Assembly: GCF_014696385.1 (NCBI RefSeq)
Contig: NZ_JACJQB010000001.1
Span: 248,001-312,000 of the forward strand
Length of the DNA: 64,000 bases
Direction: 5' to 3'
Source: Pseudanabaena mucicola FACHB-723
GTDB taxonomy: Bacteria; Cyanobacteriota; Cyanobacteriia; Pseudanabaenales; Pseudanabaenaceae
The translations under genes were made by a program, and so were the position numbers. The notes under the pieces are model-generated. The model was not told the DNA's origin. It ran no database searches and saw nothing but the letters and a program-made list of their open reading frames with translations. How positions within the stretch are numbered: the first letter of the stretch is position 1; the number at the start of each line of letters is the position of its first letter. Shown here piece after piece: positions 1 through 8,929 of this stretch.

Positions 1-569
1 CAATGAGTTCATTTTCCCATATTGAAGATGTGGGGCTAACTGGTGCAAAACCTAAGCATACGGCGGCATATCTGCGCGAGAAATTTAAGTTAGATAGTGA
101 TCGCCCTACAGCGCTGCTTACCTTTGGGGGACTAAGTTTACAGGCAATTCCCTATCAAAATCTCGAAAATTTTGCTGATTGGCAATTTATCACCTTTGAT
201 CGAGATGCACCTGACTTACCGAATCTCATTAAAGCTAATTGCGATCGCATTCGTCCTGTAGATGTGATGGTAGTTTGCGATCGCATTGTGACTAAACCCG
301 GTTATGGCACGTTATCCGAGGCTTTGCGGATCGGTGTGCCTGTGGTATGTCTTACCCGTCAGGGCTTTTTAGAAGCAGAAACCCTGATCAATGGGGTGAA
401 AAAATATGCTGAGCATCTGGTAATTGATCCGCAAGACTTTTATGCAGGGGATTGGTCATTTTTGACGGCTCCACTCCAACAACCCAGTTTAGATGATGTC
501 CAAAAGCTGGATATGCATGGTGAAACTACAATTAATCAAGCAATTATAAATTTTTTGGTTGACAAGTGA
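1..569 (+). CDS. Glycosyltransferase-like protein, C-terminal part (5' end outside window)
   Basis: The reading frame is open from the window edge. The first ATG is at base 3, but the gene is probably cut by the edge because only the C-terminal half of a GT-B type glycosyltransferase is visible. The motif KPGYGTLSEAL (about residues 98-108 from that ATG), followed by GVPVVCL, resembles the sugar-nucleotide binding half of GT28/GT1-like enzymes and of the glycosyltransferase-like half of some sugar kinases. The substrate cannot be told. The stop lies inside the in-frame TTG extension of the next ORF, but that gene most likely begins at 649. Family assignment is by motif recall only. Confidence 0.55.
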   Translation, partial: MSSFSHIEDVGLTGAKPKHTAAYLREKFKLDSDRPTALLTFGGLSLQAIPYQNLENFADWQFITFDRDAPDLPNLIKANCDRIRPVDVMVVCDRIVTKPGYGTLSEALRIGVPVVCLTRQGFLEAETLINGVKKYAEHLVIDPQDFYAGDWSFLTAPLQQPSLDDVQKLDMHGETTINQAIINFLVDK

Positions 570-648
570 TAACCTGCTTGTTTTGATACACTTGGGATCT
601 ATTGGCGGCGTAAACTACAAATCTCTGTCGCTGTGGAATCGACAAACT

Positions 649-1584
649 ATGGAACTCGATCAATGCTACAAACTTTTAGGCTTGACACCTAGCGCGACTT
701 TAGAAGAAGTCAATAAAGCTTATAAAATCCTAGCGCTCCAATGGCATCCCGATCGCATTCCTAGAGAGAATGTACATCAGCAACTCCATGCCCAAGAAAA
801 ACTGAAAGAAATCAATCATGCAAGGGATAGCCTGCGGAAAGCGGCTGAGCAGAAAGCGTCACACACCCATACCAAATATACGCATACCTATCAAAGTTCT
901 TATCAAACTGCTCACCAAACTGCTCATCAAAATCGGCAATATCACCAGCACCAGACGCGCTATCAAAGTCGTTACCAAAGCGCCTATCAAAATACGCAGG
1001 CGCAACAACAGGCTTCGCAGCAAAGTTCACAACAGACATCAGAGCGATCTTCAGAGCGTCATCGGTCTTACCAATCGCAATATCAGTCTCAAGCATCGCA
1101 AGCCTATCAGGCTTACAAGTCATCGCAGTCGGCGCAAGCGAGTCAAGCAACACCATCAGATACCTACAGCAAGTCTCAGCAACCCGCCGAAACTCCACCA
1201 AAAACACCGAAAACGGATCTCACAGGAGCCGACTTAAGGGGTGCAGATTTGCGGGAAAAGTATTTAGAGGGACGCAATTTAAGCTATGCCAACCTCAGCA
1301 ACGCTAACTTAACGGATGCTTTTTTGCACCGCATCAATCTGCAAGGTGCAAACCTCCAAGGCGCAAATTTATTTCGAGCTAATTTATTTCAAGCTAATTT
1401 GCGGGATGCGGATCTACGGGGCGCAAATTTGATCGGGGCAGATCTGAGTGGAGCAGATTTAAGTGGAGCAAATTTGACGGGAGCTAAGGTGGGTTATGGC
1501 GAAAAAGTTATGGTAAAACTCACAAATGTTAACTTGCACGGTGCAACGATGCCTAATGGTGCAGTTTATTCATCGCGAAATTAA
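649..1584 (+). CDS. DnaJ-domain protein with pentapeptide repeats
   Basis: About 311 residues. An N-terminal J domain (residues about 3-65, HPD at 33-35) would stimulate an Hsp70/DnaK ATPase. It is followed by a low-complexity linker (about 70-185) rich in Gln, Ser, Tyr and His with recurring YQS/YQT units. A C-terminal block of A(D/N)LXX pentapeptide repeats (about 190-295) should fold as a right-handed quadrilateral beta-helix. The frame stays open upstream to a TTG at 559, but the ATG at 649 begins directly at the J domain and is preferred. No G/F region or zinc centre is present, so this is a J-protein of specialised function rather than classic DnaJ. Client and localisation are unknown. 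Confidence 0.85.
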   Translation: MELDQCYKLLGLTPSATLEEVNKAYKILALQWHPDRIPRENVHQQLHAQEKLKEINHARDSLRKAAEQKASHTHTKYTHTYQSSYQTAHQTAHQNRQYHQHQTRYQSRYQSAYQNTQAQQQASQQSSQQTSERSSERHRSYQSQYQSQASQAYQAYKSSQSAQASQATPSDTYSKSQQPAETPPKTPKTDLTGADLRGADLREKYLEGRNLSYANLSNANLTDAFLHRINLQGANLQGANLFRANLFQANLRDADLRGANLIGADLSGADLSGANLTGAKVGYGEKVMVKLTNVNLHGATMPNGAVYSSRN

Positions 1585-2005
1585 GCGATCCCTGCTCAAT
1601 CCGACAGATCTAATGGCAAATGTGTAGATAAAAAATGTATATCTTTGCTTTTTTCTGTCAAAATAAAAATAGCGGGTATTGCCAAACGTTAGTTAGCAAT
1701 CCACGCTATAGAGGAATTATCCGAGACATCGCAACACTCTATCGACAAAAAATCAAATCTACATCAGCAAAATTGCTTGACTTTAGATTCGTAGATATTG
1801 TCATAGAATTACAAAAAACTGGCATTTTTTGTCAGTATCCAGACCTCGCAATGCATTCTGCCATTTTTCAAGTAAAAACCTTGCTTTGAAATTTAGCGTT
1901 TTTGCAAAGCGGGGTCTATTCTTTTCTGTGGCGGTGCTTGGTGGACTGCCACTAGACTAAAATATAAGCTCACCATAGGCTCAAAAAGCTCAAAAATAAT
2001 TAGGC
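1585..2005. other. Intergenic region without a convincing gene
   Basis: About 420 bases between the DnaJ/pentapeptide gene and the ABC-F gene. An 84-codon open frame (1635-1889) exists here, but its product resembles no family I know and has no evident ribosome binding site. The upstream leader of the ABC-F gene occupies the right end. No long hairpin is seen. Confidence 0.5.
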
Positions 2006-3937
2006 ATGGCACTTTTTACACTGCGATCACTCCGCAAAGATTTTGGTATCAAGGAAATCCTCAAGGATGCTAGCTTTAGCCTTGATGAAGGCGATAAGGT
2101 GGGGCTGATCGGTACAAATGGATCGGGCAAGTCTACCTTGCTCAAGATGATCGCAGGACTAGAGCATAGTGATGGTGGCGAACTCTGGGTAAACTCTAGC
2201 GCCAAGATTATTTATTTGCCACAGCAGCCTGACATGAATCCTGAGCATACAGTCTTAGAGCAGGTGTTTGCCGATAGTGGTGAGCAGATGTCGCTAGTCA
2301 AGGAATATGAAGAAATTTCGGATAAGTTAACCCATGGTCATGGCGATCAAGATCGCTTGCTGGAGCAGTTGTCGCGGGTTTCTGAGCGGATGGATCAGAC
2401 TGGGGCTTGGGATTTAGAAACTAATGCCAAAATTGTGTTAACTAAGTTGGGCATTGATGATCTCGAAGCCAAGGTGGGCAGCCTGTCAGGTGGTTATCGG
2501 AAAAGAATTGCGATCGCATCGGCGTTATTATCTGCCCCCGATGTGTTGCTGATGGATGAGCCGACTAACCATTTAGATGCGCTCTCGGTCGAATGGTTAC
2601 AAAGCTATCTCAATCGCTACCGTGGCGCATTGTTGTTAATTACCCACGATCGCTATTTTTTGGATCGAGTCACCAATCGCATTATTGAAATTGATCGTGG
2701 TGATTTGTATTCCTATGCGGGCAATTATTCTTACTATTTAGAAAAAAAGGCAGAATCGGAAGAGTCGGCACTAAGTACCCAGCGGAAACATGCGGGACTA
2801 TTGCGCCGCGAACTAGAATGGCTCAAAAAGGGACCAAAGGCGCGGAGTACCAAACAAAAAGCGCGGATAGATCGCGCCCATGCCTTGCAAGCTACCGAAT
2901 TTAAACAAGCCAATGCCAAGGTGGACATCACCACCGCGGGGCGACGCATTGGTAAAAAAGTCGTGGAACTCGATTGCATTAGTAAGTCCTATGGCGATCG
3001 AGTTTTAATTAAAGATTTCTCTTATAACTTCACGCCCGATGATCGCATCGGCATCATCGGCAGCAATGGTGCGGGCAAGTCCACATTGATGAATATCGTC
3101 ACAGGGCGATTGCAACCTGACGAGGGTACGGTCGAGATCGGCACAACCATTCATTTTGGCTATTTCGATCAACATTCTGATGATTTGTCAGAGCATGGCA
3201 ATCAGCGCGTGATTGACTATCTCAAAGATGTTGCAGAATTGGTCAAAACCTCCGATGGCAGTATCATTACTGCTTCGCAAATGCTAGAGCGGTTCCTCTT
3301 TCCAGGGAATACACAATATGCACCGATCAATAAATTGTCGGGAGGCGAAAAGCGCCGCTTATTCTTACTCAAAGTCTTGATGGCGGCTCCCAATGTTTTG
3401 ATCCTTGATGAACCGACTAATGATCTTGATGTGCAGACTCTCGCCGTGTTGGAAGAGTATCTCGAAGAATTTAATGGCTGCGTAATTGTCGTTTCCCACG
3501 ATCGCTATTTCCTCGATCGCACTGTGGAGATGGTTTTCTCCTTTGAGCCAGAGGGTGAAGTGCGCTTGTATCCCGGTAACTATTCGGTGTACTTGGAATA
3601 CAAAAAAGACGAGGCGGAAAAAGAATCGAGTGACGCTAAGGAGCAGGCTCTCAAATCTGCTACTAAAGAACAAAAATCCAGTTCTAGTCCTGCCACAATA
3701 CAGCCTGAAACCAAAAGAAATTCGCAACTTTCCTACAAAGAAAAACGGGAGTATGAAGAACTAGAGGCGAAAATCCCCAAATTGGAATCGGAAAAGGCAC
3801 AAATCGAGAAAAAGCTTTATCACGATCCTCCTACTGGTCATGGCGAGTTGCAAAAGCTATCTGCTCGGTTGGCGGAACTAACAGAAACAATTGATCAGTC
3901 TACGGAGCGTTGGCTGGAACTTGCAGAGAGGGCGTGA
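2006..3937 (+). CDS. ABC-F family ATP-binding protein (Uup/YheS-like)
   Basis: A 643-residue soluble protein with two complete ABC cassettes and no membrane segment, as in the ABC-F translation factors that act at the ribosomal E site. Cassette 1 has Walker A GTNGSGKST (about 37-45), signature LSGGYRKR and Walker B LLMDEPTNHLDA. Cassette 2 has Walker A GSNGAGKST (about 352-360), signature LSGGEKRR and LILDEPTNDLD. The inter-cassette linker with ARSTKQKAR is typical. The basic/acidic C-terminal stretch (about 535-640) looks like the coiled-coil arm of Uup-type members. Start ATG at 2006. The last coding bases are partly copied about 150 bp downstream (see direct repeat). Confidence 0.93.
   Translation: MALFTLRSLRKDFGIKEILKDASFSLDEGDKVGLIGTNGSGKSTLLKMIAGLEHSDGGELWVNSSAKIIYLPQQPDMNPEHTVLEQVFADSGEQMSLVKEYEEISDKLTHGHGDQDRLLEQLSRVSERMDQTGAWDLETNAKIVLTKLGIDDLEAKVGSLSGGYRKRIAIASALLSAPDVLLMDEPTNHLDALSVEWLQSYLNRYRGALLLITHDRYFLDRVTNRIIEIDRGDLYSYAGNYSYYLEKKAESEESALSTQRKHAGLLRRELEWLKKGPKARSTKQKARIDRAHALQATEFKQANAKVDITTAGRRIGKKVVELDCISKSYGDRVLIKDFSYNFTPDDRIGIIGSNGAGKSTLMNIVTGRLQPDEGTVEIGTTIHFGYFDQHSDDLSEHGNQRVIDYLKDVAELVKTSDGSIITASQMLERFLFPGNTQYAPINKLSGGEKRRLFLLKVLMAAPNVLILDEPTNDLDVQTLAVLEEYLEEFNGCVIVVSHDRYFLDRTVEMVFSFEPEGEVRLYPGNYSVYLEYKKDEAEKESSDAKEQALKSATKEQKSSSSPATIQPETKRNSQLSYKEKREYEELEAKIPKLESEKAQIEKKLYHDPPTGHGELQKLSARLAELTETIDQSTERWLELAERA
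3909..3928 (+). repeat. Direct repeat copy 1 (end of the ABC-F gene)
   Basis: The 20 bases beginning GTTGGCTGGAACTT, coding for the last residues of the ABC-F protein, recur exactly at 4058-4077 in the downstream spacer. Confidence 0.85.
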
Positions 3938-4057
3938 ACAACAGACCTTGATCCGACCTTTTCTGACCTTTTAGGTGTGGCTTGAGTATTAAAATGTTAT
4001 GGGGCTGCCACGCATTAAAAGTGGAACTGACCAAAACAATTAATTAATCTTCAAAGT

Positions 4058-4077
4058 GTTGGCTGGAACTTGCAGAG
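4058..4077 (+). repeat. Direct repeat copy 2, non-coding echo of the ABC-F 3' end
   Basis: Exact 20-base copy of 3909-3928, located between the ABC-F gene and the MASE1 kinase. It suggests a past tandem duplication whose intervening sequence has since decayed. Confidence 0.85.
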
Positions 4078-4157
4078 TGAATTTAGCAAGAGATTGTGAA
4101 GGGCAGAACAGTTCGTCAATTCTTACGACTAGGATTTACAAAAAAAATAAATAGTCA

Positions 4158-6632
4158 ATGAAAAGCAACCAATTGTCCACTCAAGAAACATCTAATAGCA
4201 CCCATTGGAATCTGTCAAAACTAGGGATAGAAGTGCATAATTTGCGATGGTGGATTGAGTCTGGGTGCATTGCTGTTGTTTACTTTGTGTCATCTTGGTT
4301 TGCATCTAATACCATTTTCTCAACTTTTGGCCCCTCTCCTGTTTGGCCCGGATCTGGTTTAAATGTGGGCTTATTGTTAGTTTTCGGGCGATCGCGTTGG
4401 TTGGGAATGTTCTGCGGAATATTGTTGTTTAACCTGCACAGAAACTGGCTGAAAGTTTTGATACCCGCTTTAGGTGCAAGTATTGGTTCCACAATCGGTA
4501 CATTAATTACAGTTTCTCTGATTTTAAAGTTTGCCCATACCAGATATCCATTTCTTAAAGTCCGCAATGTAGTTATATTTGCCATTTTTTCTACGTTTAG
4601 CGGAACTATCCTCCAAACCATAACGGGAGTTGGGATCTATACCTTAACGAGGAGATATGAAGGTGCTAATTTTATTACAAACTTTTTACTTCCTTGGTGG
4701 ATTGGTGATTCGGTTGGTGTTTTAGTTTTTGCTTCCCTGGCTTTAGCATGGCTCTACCCAGAGCAGAGAAAAGAAATCACCTCTTATTTTAATTCTGAAG
4801 TAATTGCTGTTTTTGTAAGCATTGTGATCGTGGCTTGTCTTTCTTTTTACGAAGCCTACCCCCTTGAATACCTACTGTTACCACCATTACTTTGGTCAGC
4901 TTTTCGTTTTGGTCATAGGCTGACGACTTTACTGGTTATGTTTGTATCGATGGTAGCTTCGATCGCTACTGCAAATAGATACGGTGTATTTTATAAAGCG
5001 ATCACGGCTGGAGATTCGCTCTTACTATTACAAATCTTTATGGGGGTGATTTCCATCACAACTCTGGCGATCTTGGCGATCGTTGCTGAAAATCGAAAAG
5101 TAAACTTGAAACTGCAAAGGGCAAATGTCGAACTAGAGCAAAAAGTGCTAGACCGCACCAGTGATTTGCGGCAGAGTGAGGCAAAGGCTCTAGAGCTTGC
5201 CGCCAAGGCAGAAGCGGCTAACCAAGCCAAAAGTACATTTATTGCCAATATGAGCCATGAACTGCGGTCACCCCTGAATGCAGTAATTGGCTTTTCCCAG
5301 TTAATGATGCGGAATAAGACTTTGCCGCCAGAGCATGTTGAAAATGCCAGTATCATCAATCGTAGTGGCGATTACCTGCTGACCTTGATTAATAATATTC
5401 TCGATCTATCTAAGATCGAGGCGGGGAAAACCAAACTGAATCCAAAGGATTTTGATCTGCATAAGTTGCTGGATGATGTGGAAGATATGCTGCACTTACA
5501 GGCAGTTAATGCAGATCTCAATTTGATTGTTAACTGCGATCGCAATATTCCCCGTTATATACATACTGATGAGGTGAAGTTGCGGCAAATTCTGATTAAT
5601 TTATTGGGAAATGCGATTAAATTTACCAAAGCAGGCGAAATTTATTTGCAGGTCAATCTGGATAAACTTGATTCCCAAGATTGCGTTTTAAATTTTACAG
5701 TACGGGATACGGGGGTAGGCATTGCATCCGAAGATTTGGCTGAGCTATTTGTATCATTTACACAGGCTCAAGCAGGTCGAGATCATCAAGAAGGTACAGG
5801 CTTGGGTTTAGCAATTAGCCAGCAATTTGTGAAATTGATGGGCGGAGATATCGCCGTTACGAGCGAACTGGGTAAGGGTACAACTTTTCAATTTGATATT
5901 CATGCTCAGTTGGGTAATGAAGTAACTATTACAGATTCTAGTAAGCTCAAGCGAACTGTGGCATTAGCGCCCGATCAACCTACCTACCGCATTTTGGCTG
6001 TTGATGATAAACCGATTAACACCAAATTATTGACTAGTCTTCTTACACCGATTGGGTTTGATGTACGCGAAGCAAGTAATGGAAAAGAAGCGATCGCAAT
6101 TTGGGAGGAATGGGAGCCTCATTTGATCTGGATGGACATGCGAATGCCTGTGATGGATGGCTATGAGGCAACTAAATATATCAAATCAACAATTAAAGGT
6201 AATGCGACCGCAATTATTGCGCTGACGGCAAGTGTTTTAGAAGAAGAAAAGGCGATTGTCCTCTCGACAGGATGCGATGATTTTATTCGTAAACCCTTCA
6301 GAACTGAGACAATTTTTGAAGTTATGGAAAAACACCTTGGTGTGAAATACTTATATGAAGAAGTCTCTGTCCATGAACAGGAACTTTATCGACATTTAAA
6401 TAATCAAAATATTCTAGTCCCCGAAAACTTAAAAGCGATGCCAGATGACTGGATTATGAGATTATATAAAGCATCACTTGAGGCTGACTCAAATAGTGTA
6501 CTTGATCTCATCGGGGTGATTCCAGACAAAGAGTCAGTTTTAAAGGAATATCTAACTAATATAGTCCGTAGTTTCCAATTTGAAAAATTACTTGATTTGA
6601 CCGAACCTCTAGTTAATGAATTGGAGCTATAG
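4158..6632 (+). CDS. MASE1 membrane-sensor hybrid histidine kinase
   Basis: An 824-residue sensor kinase. Residues about 30-310 form a multi-pass MASE1 sensor region (with FGPSPVWPGSGLN). A short coiled coil then leads to HisKA (MSHELRSPLN, phospho-acceptor His near residue 366) and HATPase_c (N box LLGNAIKFT, G boxes DTGVGI and GTGLGLA). A C-terminal receiver domain has Asp near 660 in WMDMRMPVMDG. About 110 residues without an obvious domain follow the receiver. MASE1 ligands are generally unknown. The response regulator 37 bp downstream on the same strand is the likely partner. Confidence 0.92.
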   Translation: MKSNQLSTQETSNSTHWNLSKLGIEVHNLRWWIESGCIAVVYFVSSWFASNTIFSTFGPSPVWPGSGLNVGLLLVFGRSRWLGMFCGILLFNLHRNWLKVLIPALGASIGSTIGTLITVSLILKFAHTRYPFLKVRNVVIFAIFSTFSGTILQTITGVGIYTLTRRYEGANFITNFLLPWWIGDSVGVLVFASLALAWLYPEQRKEITSYFNSEVIAVFVSIVIVACLSFYEAYPLEYLLLPPLLWSAFRFGHRLTTLLVMFVSMVASIATANRYGVFYKAITAGDSLLLLQIFMGVISITTLAILAIVAENRKVNLKLQRANVELEQKVLDRTSDLRQSEAKALELAAKAEAANQAKSTFIANMSHELRSPLNAVIGFSQLMMRNKTLPPEHVENASIINRSGDYLLTLINNILDLSKIEAGKTKLNPKDFDLHKLLDDVEDMLHLQAVNADLNLIVNCDRNIPRYIHTDEVKLRQILINLLGNAIKFTKAGEIYLQVNLDKLDSQDCVLNFTVRDTGVGIASEDLAELFVSFTQAQAGRDHQEGTGLGLAISQQFVKLMGGDIAVTSELGKGTTFQFDIHAQLGNEVTITDSSKLKRTVALAPDQPTYRILAVDDKPINTKLLTSLLTPIGFDVREASNGKEAIAIWEEWEPHLIWMDMRMPVMDGYEATKYIKSTIKGNATAIIALTASVLEEEKAIVLSTGCDDFIRKPFRTETIFEVMEKHLGVKYLYEEVSVHEQELYRHLNNQNILVPENLKAMPDDWIMRLYKASLEADSNSVLDLIGVIPDKESVLKEYLTNIVRSFQFEKLLDLTEPLVNELEL

Positions 6633-6669
6633 ATTTTTTGATTGCATTGAATAACTGCTAAATGAATAC

Positions 6670-7488
6670 ATGAGTTACATCCTTCCATCTGAAATAACTG
6701 GCAATATATTGCTGGTAGATGATACCCCTGAAAATCTGCAACTACTAACCGACCTACTATTTTCCTTGGGCTATAGTGTGCGTAGTGTGACTAGTGGCCG
6801 CATGGCAATTAAAACAGCAAAAGTGAAGAAACCAGATCTAATTCTTTTAGATATTAGAATGCCAGATATGGATGGTTATCAAGTATGTCAAGCCATGAAG
6901 GATGATCATGATTTAAAGGATATTCCGATCGTCTTTATTAGTTCTTTAGATGATGTGTTTGATAAGGTAAAAGCCTTTTGGTCAGGTGGCGTTGACTATA
7001 TTTGTAAGCCTTTTAACACTGAAGAAGTGGTGGTGCGTCTCGAAAACCAACTCACGATTCAGCGTCAAAAGCAGCTTTTACAAGATGAAATCGCAAGACA
7101 TAAAGAAACCGAAGAAATGCTGTATCAATCACGGGCAATGTTGACCAGTGTATTGAATAGCATCACCGATGGCATCGCCGCTATGCAAGCAGTCAGAGAT
7201 ACAATTACGGGGGATATTTTAGATTTTCGTTGCCTTGTGTTAAACCCTGTGGTTGCCAGACTTTTTGATCGAAGTCGCGAAGATTTAGTTGGTAGGTTAG
7301 TGCTACGACGATTTTTAGGGAAAGTCAACCCTCAGTTATTTGATCGCCTCGTCAATGTCGTGGAAACAGGGATACCTTTAGATGAAGAAGTTCCCCACCC
7401 TGCCGATCCAAATATTCGTTATCGGGTTATTGTCGTTAAGTTGGGGGATGGCTTCACAGTCACGATCAGAGATATTACTCCTAGGTAG
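6670..7488 (+). CDS. Response regulator with receiver and PAS-like domain
   Basis: 272 residues. An N-terminal receiver (VDDTPENLQLL near residue 17, phospho-acceptor Asp in LLDIRMPDMDGY, conserved Lys in CKPF) is joined by a helical linker to a PAS-like domain (about 150-270) that ends with the typical RDITPR. No DNA-binding, kinase or GGDEF output follows, so it may act by protein contact or relay signal with the hybrid kinase encoded immediately upstream. Confidence 0.88.
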   Translation: MSYILPSEITGNILLVDDTPENLQLLTDLLFSLGYSVRSVTSGRMAIKTAKVKKPDLILLDIRMPDMDGYQVCQAMKDDHDLKDIPIVFISSLDDVFDKVKAFWSGGVDYICKPFNTEEVVVRLENQLTIQRQKQLLQDEIARHKETEEMLYQSRAMLTSVLNSITDGIAAMQAVRDTITGDILDFRCLVLNPVVARLFDRSREDLVGRLVLRRFLGKVNPQLFDRLVNVVETGIPLDEEVPHPADPNIRYRVIVVKLGDGFTVTIRDITPR

Positions 7489-7532
7489 TTCCGCACTACA
7501 TTTAAAGTAAATTGCATAAATTGTGGCTACGT

Positions 7533-8741
7533 ATGAATATTTCCCATGGTTTAGCGAGTATGGTGGCGATTGCGATCGCAGTAGCTATTGGTAGCTGTTC
7601 TACCACAGAAACAAAGGCAAATTCAGCGCCCAATGCTTCTCCAGATGTGGCGATGACACAGTCATCTACTCCAGTGGCGCAAGCTGCAACTAAGTTTCAG
7701 AAAGTTACGCTAGCCAGTGGCTTGGATCGTCCTTGGGGAATGGCGTGGCTACCCGATAGCTCAATTTTGATCACGGAGCGTGGTGGTAAGGTCAAAATTT
7801 GGCGGAATGGAGCTTTAGAAGAAATTGCGATCGCAAATATTCCTAACTTATTTGTCTCGGGGCAAGGAGGTCTGCTCGATATTGCCCTACATCCTCGCTT
7901 TACCGAAAATAAACTTGTTTACTTTACCTACGCGGCTGGCGACTTGCAATCAAATCGCACCAGTGTTTTCAGAGCCAAGTTTGATGGCAAAGCGCTCACC
8001 GATCCACAGGTAATTTTTGAAGTAAGCCCTAGCAAATCAGGTAATCAACATTTTGGGGCGCGAATCGCATGGCTACCCGATGAGACGATGCTAATTGCGA
8101 TCGGTGATGGTGGCAATCCACCATTACAACTCAATGGCGAACTGATCCGTAACCAAGCTCAGAAATTAGATAGTCGTCTCGGCAAAATTGTCCGTATCAA
8201 CGATGATGGCTCGATCCCTGCTGACAATCCCTTTGTGAAGTCTGCTAATGCCGATCCCGCAGTCTGGAGCTATGGACATCGCAATATCCAAGGATTATAT
8301 GCCGATAACCAGTCTGGTCAAATCTGGGCAACCGAGCATGGCGCTCGCGGTGGTGATGAACTGAACTTAGTAGAAGCGGGTAAAAATTATGGCTGGCCCA
8401 TAGTCACCTATAGTCAGGAGTATATTGGTGGTGCTGTGTCCGATCAGAAATCTCGCCCCGACATTCCCGAACCTAAATTAATCTGGACTCCCTCAACTGC
8501 GCCATCGGGTTTAACAGTATATCAAGGCGATCGCTTCCCTAATTGGCAGGGCAATATTTTTGCAGGCGGCTTAGTATCGAGAGATGTCGTCCGTATCAAG
8601 TTTGAAAATGGCAAAGCCAGCACACAAGAATCGATTGCGATCGGTCAAAGGGTTCGTGATGTTAGAACAGGAAAAGATGGATTGATTTATATTCTGACTG
8701 ACGAAAGTAATGGGCAGTTAATTCGTTTAGAACCGCAATAA
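7533..8741 (+). CDS. PQQ-type soluble aldose (glucose/sorbosone) dehydrogenase, lipoprotein
   Basis: About 402 residues from the ATG at 7533; a TTG at 7512 is in frame but less likely. The N terminus is a lipoprotein signal with cleavage before Cys in AIGSC, so it should be anchored on the periplasmic side. The body is a six-bladed beta-propeller of the GSDH/YliI family: LDRPWGMAWLPD, GQGGLLDIALHPRF, WSYGHRNIQGL, WATEHGARGGDELN and the conserved His/Arg pairs that bind PQQ. It would oxidise aldose sugars using PQQ. The donor sugar and electron acceptor are not determinable from the sequence. Confidence 0.88.
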   Translation: MNISHGLASMVAIAIAVAIGSCSTTETKANSAPNASPDVAMTQSSTPVAQAATKFQKVTLASGLDRPWGMAWLPDSSILITERGGKVKIWRNGALEEIAIANIPNLFVSGQGGLLDIALHPRFTENKLVYFTYAAGDLQSNRTSVFRAKFDGKALTDPQVIFEVSPSKSGNQHFGARIAWLPDETMLIAIGDGGNPPLQLNGELIRNQAQKLDSRLGKIVRINDDGSIPADNPFVKSANADPAVWSYGHRNIQGLYADNQSGQIWATEHGARGGDELNLVEAGKNYGWPIVTYSQEYIGGAVSDQKSRPDIPEPKLIWTPSTAPSGLTVYQGDRFPNWQGNIFAGGLVSRDVVRIKFENGKASTQESIAIGQRVRDVRTGKDGLIYILTDESNGQLIRLEPQ

Positions 8742-8750
8742 GAGCACAAA

Positions 8751-8784
8751 AAAGAAGGGGCAATTCATGAATTGCCCCTTCTTT
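8751..8784. terminator. Bidirectional terminator-like palindrome
   Basis: Perfect 34-bp palindrome with AAAGAA/TTCTTT ends and the core AATTCATGAATT, just after the dehydrogenase stop. The core is shared with palindromes at 23386-23407 and 31805-31850. Confidence 0.8.
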
Positions 8785-8817
8785 CTGTGATGCCTTCACA
8801 CTCACAATATCTTTATT

Positions 8818-8872
8818 AAAACCCAGAAGCGTGATTCGCCCTCTTTGCGGGCGAATCACGCTTCTGGGTTTT
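8818..8872. terminator. Long hairpin, 24-bp perfect stem
   Basis: Arms 8818-8841 and 8849-8872 are perfectly complementary, with a seven-base loop and A-run/T-run ends. It lies between the convergent sugar dehydrogenase and desaturase genes and could terminate both. Confidence 0.8.
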
Positions 8873-8929
8873 AAGGTTATTTATGCTGAACTACTTAAAT
8901 TCAAATCCCGCATAGCGCAGAAATTCAAA

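Noticed and set aside
1635-1889. 84-codon open frame after the DnaJ/pentapeptide gene
   Set aside because: No ribosome binding site, no recognisable domain, odd composition; treated as chance.
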